Below are positions 1-7,178 of a stretch of 7,649 nucleotides of DNA, in pieces. Made by a program: the position numbers and the translations under genes. The stretch spans positions 1 through 7,649 of the forward strand of contig CAIYTJ010000612.1 of NCBI GenBank assembly GCA_903929065.1. The letters are read 5' to 3'. The notes beneath the pieces were generated by a model that worked only from the letters and a program-made list of their open reading frames with translations, did no database searches and was not told the origin of the DNA. This stretch comes from an uncultured Bacteroidales bacterium. GTDB taxonomy: Bacteria > Bacteroidota > Bacteroidia > Bacteroidales > Paludibacteraceae. Position 1 is the first letter of the stretch; each line of letters starts with the position of its first letter.

Positions 1-1508
1 AGAGTTTTATTTAATTCCTCAATTGTTTCAGGCATTTTAGAATTCATAATTTTTTGAATTTTACTAATTTCCTGACCAATTTTCTTGTAATGTCCTTTTA
101 TATAAATAGCTAATCCAACTAATGTACCAGTTATCAGAATGGTAATCCAACCTCCTTCATCAAACTTCATTACAATAACTGTAAACAAAATAAACGTTGT
201 GAGAGTGAATCCGGTTCCGTTTATCAATAATTTTCCTAACCACTTTTTTTCTACTTTACGTACCTGAAACCAATGTTTTACCATCCCGAATTGAGATAAT
301 GAGAAAGTAATAAACACATTAATACTATAAAGTACAACCAGAAATGCAACAGAAGCTTTCGAAGACCAAATAACAAGATATGCAGCAACACCCATGATTA
401 AGATACCGTTTTGTGAAACCAAACGGTCGCTCAACATAGTAAAACTTCGAGGCAACCATGAGTCATGAGCCATATTTGACATTACACGTGGTCCATCAAG
501 GAAGCCGGTTTGAGCTGCCACAAATAGTAAAGCTGCTTCGGAAATTAGTGTAACATAAAGAAATGTTTGTCCGAAAAATGGATTCCAGTTAGTAATTGCT
601 TTACTTATCAAAACTGCATTCATTGTCTTTCCGGGTTCTAAATGCACATTGAAAAGAAAATATGAGATAATTAAACCCAATACTGCTGCTGATAATGAAA
701 TGGCCAACAAACGCATGGTTTTAATAGCTGTTTTAACTCGTGGTTCGCGAAGATTCGGTATCCCGTTACTTACTGCCTCAATACCCGTATATGTTCCCGC
801 ACCCATACTATATGCTTTCATAATCAGGAATATAGTTCCATAAATTCCAAGTTGGTGTACCGTTCCGGTTAATTCAGTATGCGTTTGTTTTACAACAGTT
901 TGAAGTTGTGAACCATGCATTGTAAAGGAATAAACAATAAGAAAAATATGCGATATTAAGAATATTATAAAAATAGGTGTTAAAGCAGCAACAGATTCTT
1001 TTACTCCCCGCAAATTTAATATAGTTAGTACTCCTAACATGGAGAGTGCAAATGCAACTTTATAACTCTGAAACTCTAATGGGAGAAAACTGAAAATTGC
1101 ATCTGCACCACTGGAAATGGAAATGGAAATAGTTAAAACATAGTCGATAAGCAAAGCCGAACCGGATATCATACCCACATTGGGTGAAATTAAGTGAGTT
1201 GCTACAAGATAACCACCACCGCCGTGAGGAAATAACTTTATAATTTGTGAATAACTGGTACTAATTATAAATATAGTCACCATTGTTATTAATCCAACTA
1301 TAACAGATAAGTTTACATGAATACCAAGTGTTTTGTAGATTTCTTCAGGACCATAACAAGAAGATGATAATGCGTCCGAGCCTAAACCGACCCAGGCAAA
1401 AAACACTATTAAAGAAATGTGACTAAACGTTCTGCTATCGTTCAAATCGAGAGCATTACCAATAACAGTCTTTTTTACGGAATTTAAATAACTTTTTTCT
1501 TCTTTCAT
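1..1508 (-). CDS. KimA-like APC-superfamily permease, probable K+ importer (3' end cut by window edge)
   Basis: Reading the minus strand from ATG at 1508-1506 gives 502 codons with no stop, so the gene leaves the window at its left edge. An in-frame stop lies 14 codons upstream with no ATG between, which fixes the start. The protein is a polytopic membrane protein with many hydrophobic segments from about residue 30 to 470. From memory it matches Bacillus KimA (YdaO) closely: GSDALSSSCYGPEE (43-56), PHGGGGY (94-100), LLIDYVLTISISISSG (119-134), TGIEAVSNGIP (241-251), LYSINVFITFSLSQFGM (393-409) and GKLLING (425-431). KimA ligand positions recalled from its structure appear to be kept: D45, Y52, Y123, T126, S130, T241, E244 and Y394. 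KimA proteins are about 600 residues and end in a cytosolic domain that binds c-di-AMP; that part would lie outside the window. Proton-coupled K+ uptake is inferred, and an amino-acid permease remains possible. It is not part of the dcw operon, because a terminator separates them. Confidence 0.85.
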   Translation of the reverse strand, partial: MKEEKSYLNSVKKTVIGNALDLNDSRTFSHISLIVFFAWVGLGSDALSSSCYGPEEIYKTLGIHVNLSVIVGLITMVTIFIISTSYSQIIKLFPHGGGGYLVATHLISPNVGMISGSALLIDYVLTISISISSGADAIFSFLPLEFQSYKVAFALSMLGVLTILNLRGVKESVAALTPIFIIFLISHIFLIVYSFTMHGSQLQTVVKQTHTELTGTVHQLGIYGTIFLIMKAYSMGAGTYTGIEAVSNGIPNLREPRVKTAIKTMRLLAISLSAAVLGLIISYFLFNVHLEPGKTMNAVLISKAITNWNPFFGQTFLYVTLISEAALLFVAAQTGFLDGPRVMSNMAHDSWLPRSFTMLSDRLVSQNGILIMGVAAYLVIWSSKASVAFLVVLYSINVFITFSLSQFGMVKHWFQVRKVEKKWLGKLLINGTGFTLTTFILFTVIVMKFDEGGWITILITGTLVGLAIYIKGHYKKIGQEISKIQKIMNSKMPETIEELNKT

Positions 1509-1571
1509 TTTAAAAAAACTTTTTATTAACCCATTAAACCTTATACCTTACAAATTGAATTCAAAATTGCG

Positions 1572-1601
1572 CAAAAGTAATACATATTATTCAAACAACA
1601 A
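1572..1601 (-). promoter_or_regulatory. Alternative candidate promoter closer to the KimA-like gene
   Basis: On the minus strand, TTG at 1601-1599, a 19-bp spacer and TACTTTTG at 1579-1572 fit the Bacteroidota TTG/TAnnTTTG pattern with near-ideal spacing. Use of this site would give a leader of about 55-60 nt. It competes with, or adds to, the candidate at 1706-1738. The region is AT-rich, so chance matches are likely. Confidence 0.35.
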
Positions 1602-1602
1602 T

Positions 1603-1669
1603 GAATTTCTGACAAATTGACATCATACTATTCCTAAAAAGATCCAGAAATCAACCCCACAGTTGACTT
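1603..1669 (-). other. Possible structured leader upstream of the KimA-like gene
   Basis: Two inverted repeats lie between the distal promoter candidate and the gene. One is a hairpin at 1648-1669, with arms TCAAC and GTTGA around a 6-nt loop, extended to 8 pairs with one G-U in the minus-strand RNA. The other pairs ATTTCTG (1605-1611) with CAGAAAT (1645-1651) over a loop of 33 nt. The two overlap at 1648-1651 and cannot form together. I see no ydaO (c-di-AMP) riboswitch consensus. The rest of the 1509-1808 gap shows no gene. Confidence 0.25.
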
Positions 1670-1705
1670 AATTTTTTAAATTATTGATTGTGTATAAATA
1701 TTTTG

Positions 1706-1738
1706 CAAAGATACTGTTTTCATCTTTTGTTTAATCAA
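1706..1738 (-). promoter_or_regulatory. Candidate Bacteroidota-type promoter for the KimA-like gene
   Basis: On the minus strand, TATCTTTG (1713-1706) fits the Bacteroidota -7 consensus TAnnTTTG perfectly and is followed by CA. A TTG at 1738-1736 lies 22 bp upstream, at the long end of the spacing allowed for the -33 element. Transcription would start near 1700 and leave a leader of about 190 nt before the ATG at 1508. The assignment rests on consensus matching only. Confidence 0.45.
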
Positions 1739-1808
1739 TTTATAACTAACATTTTTTAGTGTCGAATAACATGAAACTGGTTTTAGGTCAATTATTTTGA
1801 TTTTCAAC

Positions 1809-1841
1809 AAAAAAGGCTGAACTTTCATTTAAGTTCAGCCT
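1809..1841 (-). terminator. Intrinsic terminator ending the murG-yqeY transcription unit
   Basis: A perfect 11-bp inverted repeat (AGGCTGAACTT at 1814-1824, AAGTTCAGCCT at 1831-1841) surrounds a 6-nt loop. On the minus strand it is followed at once by a run of six T (1814-1809). It starts about 20 bp past the yqeY stop codon. This is a textbook rho-independent terminator for the minus-strand operon. The reverse strand lacks a U-tract after the hairpin, so it looks one-directional. Confidence 0.93.
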
Positions 1842-1861
1842 AACTAAATTTATAGAGGATT

Positions 1862-2317
1862 TTATTTTGCCAACAATGCTTTTACTTTATCCGAAATCAA
1901 ACGTCCTTCGGTTTTTCCGGCAAGTTGCTTACTGGCAACCCCCATCACTTTTCCCATATCCTGCGGACCAGCGGCTCCAACTTGTTCAATAATTGCTGCC
2001 ACAGCGGCTTCCAGTTCAGCATCAGTCATTTGAACTGGCAGGTATTTTTCAATTACAGCCGCTTCGGCTAATTCATTTTCTGCTAATTCGGGACGATTTT
2101 GTTCGGTATAAATCTGTGCAGATTCCTTGCGCTGTTTCACCATTTTCTGTATAATTTTAACAGCAGCTTCATCGGCAAGATTACCATCACTGCCTTTTGA
2201 GGTTTTAGCTTCCAGAAATTCCTTTTTCATGCCGCGCAAAGCTTCCAAAGCCACTTTATCGCGTGCCAGCATGGCTGTTTTTATATCACCACTTACTTTA
2301 TCAAATAATTCGTTCAT
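1862..2317 (-). CDS. yqeY: GatB/YqeY domain-containing protein
   Basis: This 151-residue soluble protein has the full length and pattern of the YqeY family, which resembles the C-terminal tail domain of the GatB subunit of tRNA amidotransferase. Family features seen include an N-terminal helix with LARDKVALEALRGMK (17-31), the KMVKQRKES block near residue 60, VIEKYLPVQM near 90, MGKVMG near 125, and a C-terminal G-R plus Lys-rich helix. The tail domain in GatB contacts tRNA, but the role of free-standing YqeY is not established, so tRNA binding is only an inference. The gene starts 14 bp after the ftsZ stop and ends just before the terminator, so it should be co-transcribed with ftsZ as the last operon gene. 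The upstream sequence AAAAAGAGC gives only a weak A-rich ribosome-binding context. Confidence 0.95.
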   Translation of the reverse strand: MNELFDKVSGDIKTAMLARDKVALEALRGMKKEFLEAKTSKGSDGNLADEAAVKIIQKMVKQRKESAQIYTEQNRPELAENELAEAAVIEKYLPVQMTDAELEAAVAAIIEQVGAAGPQDMGKVMGVASKQLAGKTEGRLISDKVKALLAK

Positions 2318-2331
2318 GCTCTTTTTAGTTA

Positions 2332-3654
2332 TTATTTATTCATAAGTTTTCTTTTCCATGCCGGAATATTGACCACTTTATTTAAAGTGGTTTCATTTTC
2401 CAAATCGTCAAGCGTGAAAATTGGCAATTCAGGTTCAGGATTCAAATCTAATTCCGGTTCATGATTTGCTTCAGGTTCGGGAGTAAGAGAATTGACATAA
2501 TATTGTTCATACGTTTTTTCAATATTCGTTTTGGGTAATTCCTGATTTTCCTCATCTAATTCTGTATCTGTTTCTTCCTCCTTATTTGTTGAGTCAAAGA
2601 AACGGGAAGCTTCTGCACTCATCGCTGGTTTACGAACATGAGCCTTGGCAATATTGGCTGGCATTCCGGGAATATCGCTCACTTCGAAACCGGTAGCTAT
2701 CAGCGTGATTTTCACCTTTTCTTTCAGCTCTTCATCGAAACTTGCACCCCAGATAACCTGAACGTTTTCGCCAACTTTTGACATGAATTCGTGAATTTGC
2801 TCCACTTCTTCCATCCTGATTTGATCGCTGTTGGAACAATACAGGCTCAACAAAATTTTACTTGCACCACTCACATCGCTGGTATTCAGCAATGGAGAAT
2901 TTAATGCATCTTCAATTGCTTTGGTAATTCGGTTTTCACCCGAAGCATAACCGGTATTCATAATGGCAACGTTGCCATCTTTCATGATGCTGTACACGTC
3001 GGCAAAGTCAGTATTTATATAACCTGGAACAGTAATAATTTCGGCAATGGCTTTCGCTGCATTTGTCAACACATCATCCGCTTTGGCAAATGCGTTTGAA
3101 AGTTCCAGATCAGGATAAATTTGTTTTAGTTTTTCGTTGTTAATCACCAAAATAGCATCCACATGTTCACTTAAAGCAGCAACACCTTCTAATGCCTGGC
3201 GGATTTTCATATTTCCTTCGAATGCAAACGGTATTGTTACAATGCCAACCGTCAGAATTCCAAGATCATGAGCCGCTTTTGCAACAACCGGCGAAGCTCC
3301 TGTACCGGTTCCACCCCCCATTCCAGCCGTTATAAAGACCATTTTGGTATTGTCTTTCAACAAACTCTGAATTTTTTCGATGGATTCTTCGGCAGCCATT
3401 TTTGCAACTTCTGGATTTCCGCCGGCACCCAAACCTTCGGTGGTGTCTGCACCTAACTGTATTTTTATCGGAACAGGCGATTTGCGTAATGCCTGATTAT
3501 CGGTATTACAAACCACGAATGAAACGTCGGTAATTCCCTGACGATACATGTGATTTACCGCGTTTCCGCCACCACCGCCGACACCAATAACTTTAATAAT
3601 TGAACTGTCAATCAGAGGCAGTTCAAGGGGCAAACTTTCGTCTAAATATCCCAT
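2332..3654 (-). CDS. ftsZ: Cell division protein FtsZ
   Basis: FtsZ is the tubulin-like GTPase that polymerises into the cytoplasmic division ring. The 440-residue product has the N-terminal nucleotide-binding region IGVGGGGGNAVNHM (23-36), the tubulin signature GGGTGTG (113-119), and the T7 catalytic loop NTDFAD (214-219), whose Asp residues trigger GTP hydrolysis across the subunit interface. The core ends near residue 335. It is followed by a linker of about 90 residues that is rich in Glu, Asp and Pro. The C-terminal peptide VVNIPAWKRKLMNK (427-440) is the docking site for FtsA and other partners. No motif is missing. The start at ATG 3654 gives the usual short N-terminal extension. The gene follows ftsA after 40 bp with an A-rich, Shine-Dalgarno-free leader, typical of Bacteroidota, and precedes yqeY by 14 bp. 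Confidence 0.99.
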   Translation of the reverse strand: MGYLDESLPLELPLIDSSIIKVIGVGGGGGNAVNHMYRQGITDVSFVVCNTDNQALRKSPVPIKIQLGADTTEGLGAGGNPEVAKMAAEESIEKIQSLLKDNTKMVFITAGMGGGTGTGASPVVAKAAHDLGILTVGIVTIPFAFEGNMKIRQALEGVAALSEHVDAILVINNEKLKQIYPDLELSNAFAKADDVLTNAAKAIAEIITVPGYINTDFADVYSIMKDGNVAIMNTGYASGENRITKAIEDALNSPLLNTSDVSGASKILLSLYCSNSDQIRMEEVEQIHEFMSKVGENVQVIWGASFDEELKEKVKITLIATGFEVSDIPGMPANIAKAHVRKPAMSAEASRFFDSTNKEEETDTELDEENQELPKTNIEKTYEQYYVNSLTPEPEANHEPELDLNPEPELPIFTLDDLENETTLNKVVNIPAWKRKLMNK

Positions 3655-3694
3655 ATTTTTATTTTTTTAATTCGTAGTTCAGATGCTATTTTAT

Positions 3695-4969
3695 TTAAAA
3701 CTTATTTTCATTATCGTCACCAAAATAATTGATAAACAATCCGGTCAATTTACCGCCAATCGAACTGCCTTTTGGAAGTTTTGGTTTCTTTTTCGGATCT
3801 TCAATAACTTCTACCACCGGATGCTCCGTCCGGTATTCATGTGTAAGCAGTATTGTTCCAACAAGTTGTGCATATCTTGGATCGTGGAATTTTTCGTTGG
3901 TGTCGTCTGATAACCAATCGGAATGATTACCAAAACGCGCATAAATGCCGGTTTTTTCTGCAATAAATTCAATAATATTATTCAGTTTTGCACCGCCGCC
4001 GGTTATTACAATACCTGCATCCAATGGGAAAGGCAGATTTTCAATTGTATTAAAAATCGGCTGCATAATCTCTTCCAGTCTTGCTTCAATAATAGTTGCC
4101 AGAAATTTAGTAGAAATCTTCACCGGTGGATTTCCCGGTTCAACGGATGCAATTTGAATGTAAATCGGGTCTTCCACCAACGATTCCAGGGCAAAACCTT
4201 TTATACATTTCAACCGTTCGGCATTTGCTTCATTGATGCCGAGTTCCTCAATATCTTTCGTAATATTCTCAGCTCCAAGCGGAACAATCATCATATTTTG
4301 CAATACACCTTCGTGATAAACTGCCAATGTGGTGGTAGTTGCGCCCATATTTATCAGGGCACAGCCAGCCTCCCGTTCATGATCATCCAATACAACTGTC
4401 GACAAAGCTTCTGCGGCTAACGGACTGTATTCCAAGATAATTCCTGTTCGGTCAAAACATCTCTCCAGTTCGGATTTTATAATTGAATTTCCGATAATAA
4501 CATGATAATCAGCTGAAATCTGAACAGCATTTTTGCCAACCGGATCGTCCATTTCCATTCCATCCAACATATACGAAACCGGAATAACATCGAAAACTGT
4601 TGAATCAGGTTGTTGTGAATTTTTCTCACATTCTTCCATCATTTCTGCCAATAAATCTTCCGTAATGATATTTGGCTTTCCAACAAACCGGGTAACCGTT
4701 GCTGAAATTTGCTTCATGCTCTTAGCTCCAACACTAACCGAAACGTGTGAAATATCAGGTATTCTTGCACTGTTTTTGAGCAATTTAAGCAATTCGCTCA
4801 CTTTAAATGAAGCGCCCGATGGTTTTTCGACAATTCCCCATTTGACTTCGTCGGATGGTTTTGATTCTTCGGATATAATTTTCACAGCACCATTTTCCAA
4901 TACTTCAGCTGCCATGGCCGAAATGCGGGTACTCCCAAAATCAATCGCTACAAGTTTATTTGAAATCAT
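3695..4969 (-). CDS. ftsA: Cell division protein FtsA
   Basis: FtsA is the actin-fold ATP-binding protein that tethers FtsZ polymers to the inner membrane and signals to the later divisome. The 424-residue product has phosphate-1 motif AIDFGSTRIS (8-17), the FtsA-specific 1C domain at roughly 80-165, phosphate-2 region INMGATTTTLAVY (206-218) and adenosine motif GIVITGGGAKLNN (319-331). The C-terminal stretch GGKLTGLFINYFG (405-417) looks like the amphipathic membrane-targeting helix, after a Lys/Pro-rich linker. In phosphate-2 the usual Asp is Asn207 and the usual GGGT-like core reads GATT, which is atypical. The rest of the fold signature is intact, so this is still clearly FtsA. Its ATG overlaps the ftsQ stop as ATGA, implying translational coupling. 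ftsZ follows 40 bp downstream. Confidence 0.97.
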   Translation of the reverse strand: MISNKLVAIDFGSTRISAMAAEVLENGAVKIISEESKPSDEVKWGIVEKPSGASFKVSELLKLLKNSARIPDISHVSVSVGAKSMKQISATVTRFVGKPNIITEDLLAEMMEECEKNSQQPDSTVFDVIPVSYMLDGMEMDDPVGKNAVQISADYHVIIGNSIIKSELERCFDRTGIILEYSPLAAEALSTVVLDDHEREAGCALINMGATTTTLAVYHEGVLQNMMIVPLGAENITKDIEELGINEANAERLKCIKGFALESLVEDPIYIQIASVEPGNPPVKISTKFLATIIEARLEEIMQPIFNTIENLPFPLDAGIVITGGGAKLNNIIEFIAEKTGIYARFGNHSDWLSDDTNEKFHDPRYAQLVGTILLTHEYRTEHPVVEVIEDPKKKPKLPKGSSIGGKLTGLFINYFGDDNENKF

Positions 4970-5772
4970 AATTTTCTGGCAATAATACTATCTTTTTTCA
5001 ATGAGTCAACCATCATTTTTGGAATAATTTTTATTTCTTCTTTATTGCAAACAACCTGGTCTTTGTACTGTAAATCAATCACTTTGTATTTATTCCAACC
5101 TATTGCTTTGAAACCGTTGACATATAATTTTCGCAATTTCTCCAATTTCTTTTCAAAATTATCGAGCGTTCCAAGCACAATAATCGATTCACCCACTCGT
5201 GGAACAAGTTCTATTTTTCCATCTTCGCGGACAAAAATTTGTTCAATCTGTGCATTCCAGAACGAATTTCCTTCTAAAAAAGTCACAAAATCAAACATTT
5301 TACCGGCTGCCATCGAAACCGTAACCCGTCCTGAAACAACCGGCACATACGCTGCGTAATTGGGCGATATGGGCATTGATTTTCGGTCGGTATCGATATA
5401 ATAACTTCCCAAACCAACAACACGAAACTTTGGAACCCTTTGTGTTATTTCAATATTTACAATTCCCGAGGACGTTTTGTAACATTCCGCTTTCTTAATC
5501 ATCGGGTTTTTTCGTAAAACATTTTCAATCGTCTCAGTTTGAACATGTTTTACGGTTTTTCCAATTGGATTTAATCCGTTTTGTTCAAGAATTTCAACAA
5601 CTTCATTTTCAGTAATCAACTGTTTTCCGGAACTTTCATCAAGTCTAATTTCCAGTTTTCCACATACTTTTTCCTGAGTTCTACCAGAAAAATACCACAA
5701 TGAATACCCAAGATATCCGAGTACCAAAAGTGTGAAGAACGTGATAAATATATATTTCCAAACCGGTTTCAC
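4966..5772 (-). CDS. ftsQ: Cell division protein FtsQ (DivIB family), GTG start
   Basis: FtsQ is a bitopic inner-membrane protein that joins FtsL and FtsB in the periplasmic part of the divisome. The 268-residue product has a short basic cytoplasmic N-terminus, one membrane segment at about residues 7-28, a POTRA-like domain at about 36-112 (VVEILEQNG near 58-66, IEITQRVP at 107-114) and a beta domain ending in YKVIDLQYKDQVVCN (229-243), a hallmark of the Bacteroidota form. The start codon is GTG at 5772-5770. No in-frame ATG occurs upstream before a stop, and starting at a later Met would lose the membrane anchor. No Shine-Dalgarno site is visible. It follows murC after 10 bp and overlaps ftsA by 4 bp. 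Sequence conservation in FtsQ is low, so the position between murC and ftsA supports the call strongly. Confidence 0.95.
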   Translation of the reverse strand: MKPVWKYIFITFFTLLVLGYLGYSLWYFSGRTQEKVCGKLEIRLDESSGKQLITENEVVEILEQNGLNPIGKTVKHVQTETIENVLRKNPMIKKAECYKTSSGIVNIEITQRVPKFRVVGLGSYYIDTDRKSMPISPNYAAYVPVVSGRVTVSMAAGKMFDFVTFLEGNSFWNAQIEQIFVREDGKIELVPRVGESIIVLGTLDNFEKKLEKLRKLYVNGFKAIGWNKYKVIDLQYKDQVVCNKEEIKIIPKMMVDSLKKDSIIARKL

Positions 5773-5782
5773 AATTAAATCT

Positions 5783-7159
5783 TTATTTATTAATTGATTT
5801 CAGCTCTTCTTTAATCAACGGCACCAGTTTATCAATATCACCGGCACCAAAAGTCACCAACACATCCAGCTCTTTATCTTTCAGCAAAGGTAATAGATTT
5901 TCCTTTGAGCACAAGGTTTTGTTTTTTAGTTTAACATCCCTTAAAATAAGCTCAGAATCAACTCCTTCAATCGGTAATTCGCGTGCCGGATAAATGTCCA
6001 AAAGTATCAATTCATCCAATTGTGACAGGGCTTCTGCAAATGCCGGAGCAAAATCGCGGGTTCGGCTGTAAAGATGGGGCTGAAAAATACCGGTAATTTT
6101 TCTATCGGGATATAAATTCCGAATGGAAGAAATGCTGGCCTTCAATTCGCTTGGATGATGCGCATAATCATCCATAAAAACAATTTTATCGGATTTATAA
6201 ACCACATTAAACCGACGATAAATACCTGAAAATGAAGAAATACCGGTACGAATTTCTTCAGCAGTCACGCCATTCAACCAGGCCAACGCCATGGCAGCTA
6301 CACTATTTTCAACATTTATCTGAACCGGAACGCCCAAACGGACGTCATTAATCCTGTCGGTTGGCGTTACAAAATCAAAATGAATTTCACCTTTTACCGT
6401 TCTGATATTCTCGGCACAAAAATCGCCGCCATCGTTCATGGAATATGTGTAAAGTTTCACGCCCTTTTGTAATCGTGGCTGAATATCAATCCCTTTTCGC
6501 ATAATTAAAGCTCCGCCGGTACGAATCAACGAAGTAAAATATTCGAAACTTTCGCGAAAAGCAGCTGCTGTCTCGTAAATGTCCAAATGGTCTGGATCGG
6601 CCGAGGTAATTACAGCCATATAAGGCGAAAGTTGATGGAACGAACGATCATATTCGTCAGCTTCAATGACCACCAGATTACTTTCGGCCGAAAGCAACAA
6701 ATTGGTATTGTAATTATTGGCAATTCCGCCTAAAAATGCATTACAGGAAACCTGCGATTGATATAACAAATGTGCAGTAATGGTGGAAGTTGTGGTTTTT
6801 CCATGTGTTCCTGAAATGCAAATTCCCTTGCTCTGGCGGGTAATATCACCTAAAACCTGTGCCCGCTTTTGAATCGTAAAATTATTTTCCTGAAAATATT
6901 TAAGTTGCAGATTGTCTTGTGGAATAGCCGGCGTAAGTACAACCAGCGTGTTTCCCGGTTTTTTATATCGGGCTGGAATTTCATTCACGTCCTCATTAAA
7001 ACAAACTGAAATTCCTTCCGATTTTAAATCAGAAGTCAATTTTGTTTCAGTCCGGTCGTAACCGGCAACCTGAAAGCCTTTTGTATGAAAATAACGGGCA
7101 AGCGCACTCATTCCGATTCCGCCAATTCCCAGAAAATAATACTGCGTAAACTTGTTCAT
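5783..7159 (-). CDS. murC: UDP-N-acetylmuramate--L-alanine ligase
   Basis: MurC ligates L-alanine to UDP-MurNAc using ATP, the first amino-acid addition in the cytoplasmic part of peptidoglycan synthesis. Numbering from the preferred start (458 residues), it shows the N-terminal Rossmann motif FLGIGGIGMSALARYF (9-24), the ATP P-loop GTHGKTTTS (117-125), the Mur-family EADEYD (166-171), the RRF motif (315-317), DYAHHPSE (331-338), FQPHLYSRT (359-367) and TFGAGDID (436-443). These cover the UDP-substrate, ATP and C-terminal domains. The frame also opens five codons upstream at a TTG (7174). I prefer ATG 7159, because MNK just before the FLGIGGIGM motif fits family starts and the alternative needs a rare start codon close to a palindrome. 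The gene lies 10 bp before ftsQ and 56 bp after murG. Confidence 0.98.
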   Translation of the reverse strand: MNKFTQYYFLGIGGIGMSALARYFHTKGFQVAGYDRTETKLTSDLKSEGISVCFNEDVNEIPARYKKPGNTLVVLTPAIPQDNLQLKYFQENNFTIQKRAQVLGDITRQSKGICISGTHGKTTTSTITAHLLYQSQVSCNAFLGGIANNYNTNLLLSAESNLVVIEADEYDRSFHQLSPYMAVITSADPDHLDIYETAAAFRESFEYFTSLIRTGGALIMRKGIDIQPRLQKGVKLYTYSMNDGGDFCAENIRTVKGEIHFDFVTPTDRINDVRLGVPVQINVENSVAAMALAWLNGVTAEEIRTGISSFSGIYRRFNVVYKSDKIVFMDDYAHHPSELKASISSIRNLYPDRKITGIFQPHLYSRTRDFAPAFAEALSQLDELILLDIYPARELPIEGVDSELILRDVKLKNKTLCSKENLLPLLKDKELDVLVTFGAGDIDKLVPLIKEELKSINK

Positions 7160-7178
7160 TTTTCTAATTTTCAATTAT

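Noticed and set aside
649..843. Short plus-strand open frame of 64 codons
   Set aside because: It lies wholly antisense to the permease frame, which is continuous and matches a known family. It has no recognisable motif and looks like a shadow.
1648..1678. Plus-strand terminator: hairpin followed by ATTTTTT
   Set aside because: The stem is weak, the T-run is a few bases away from it, and there is no plus-strand gene that it could end.
1509..1800. ydaO-type c-di-AMP riboswitch upstream of the KimA-like gene
   Set aside because: I looked because Bacillus kimA has one, but the conserved G-rich segments of that riboswitch are not visible in the minus-strand leader. A covariance search would settle it.
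1742..1808. Small gene or RNA between the terminator and the promoter region
   Set aside because: No open frame with a plausible start, no tRNA-like fold and no repeat could be seen.
2443..2450. TAGATTTG on the minus strand inside ftsZ as an internal promoter for yqeY
   Set aside because: It fits TAnnTTTG, but I see no TTG at a suitable distance upstream, and single 8-mers of this type occur by chance in AT-rich DNA.
3923..4420. Plus-strand open frame of 165 codons opposite ftsA
   Set aside because: Its composition (many Cys, Asn, Phe) is that of an antisense shadow, it has no family signature, and ftsA on the other strand is certain. The same applies to the other plus-strand frames at 2127-2345, 3268-3456, 3683-3910, 3729-3926, 3945-4157, 4533-4985 and 5045-5359.
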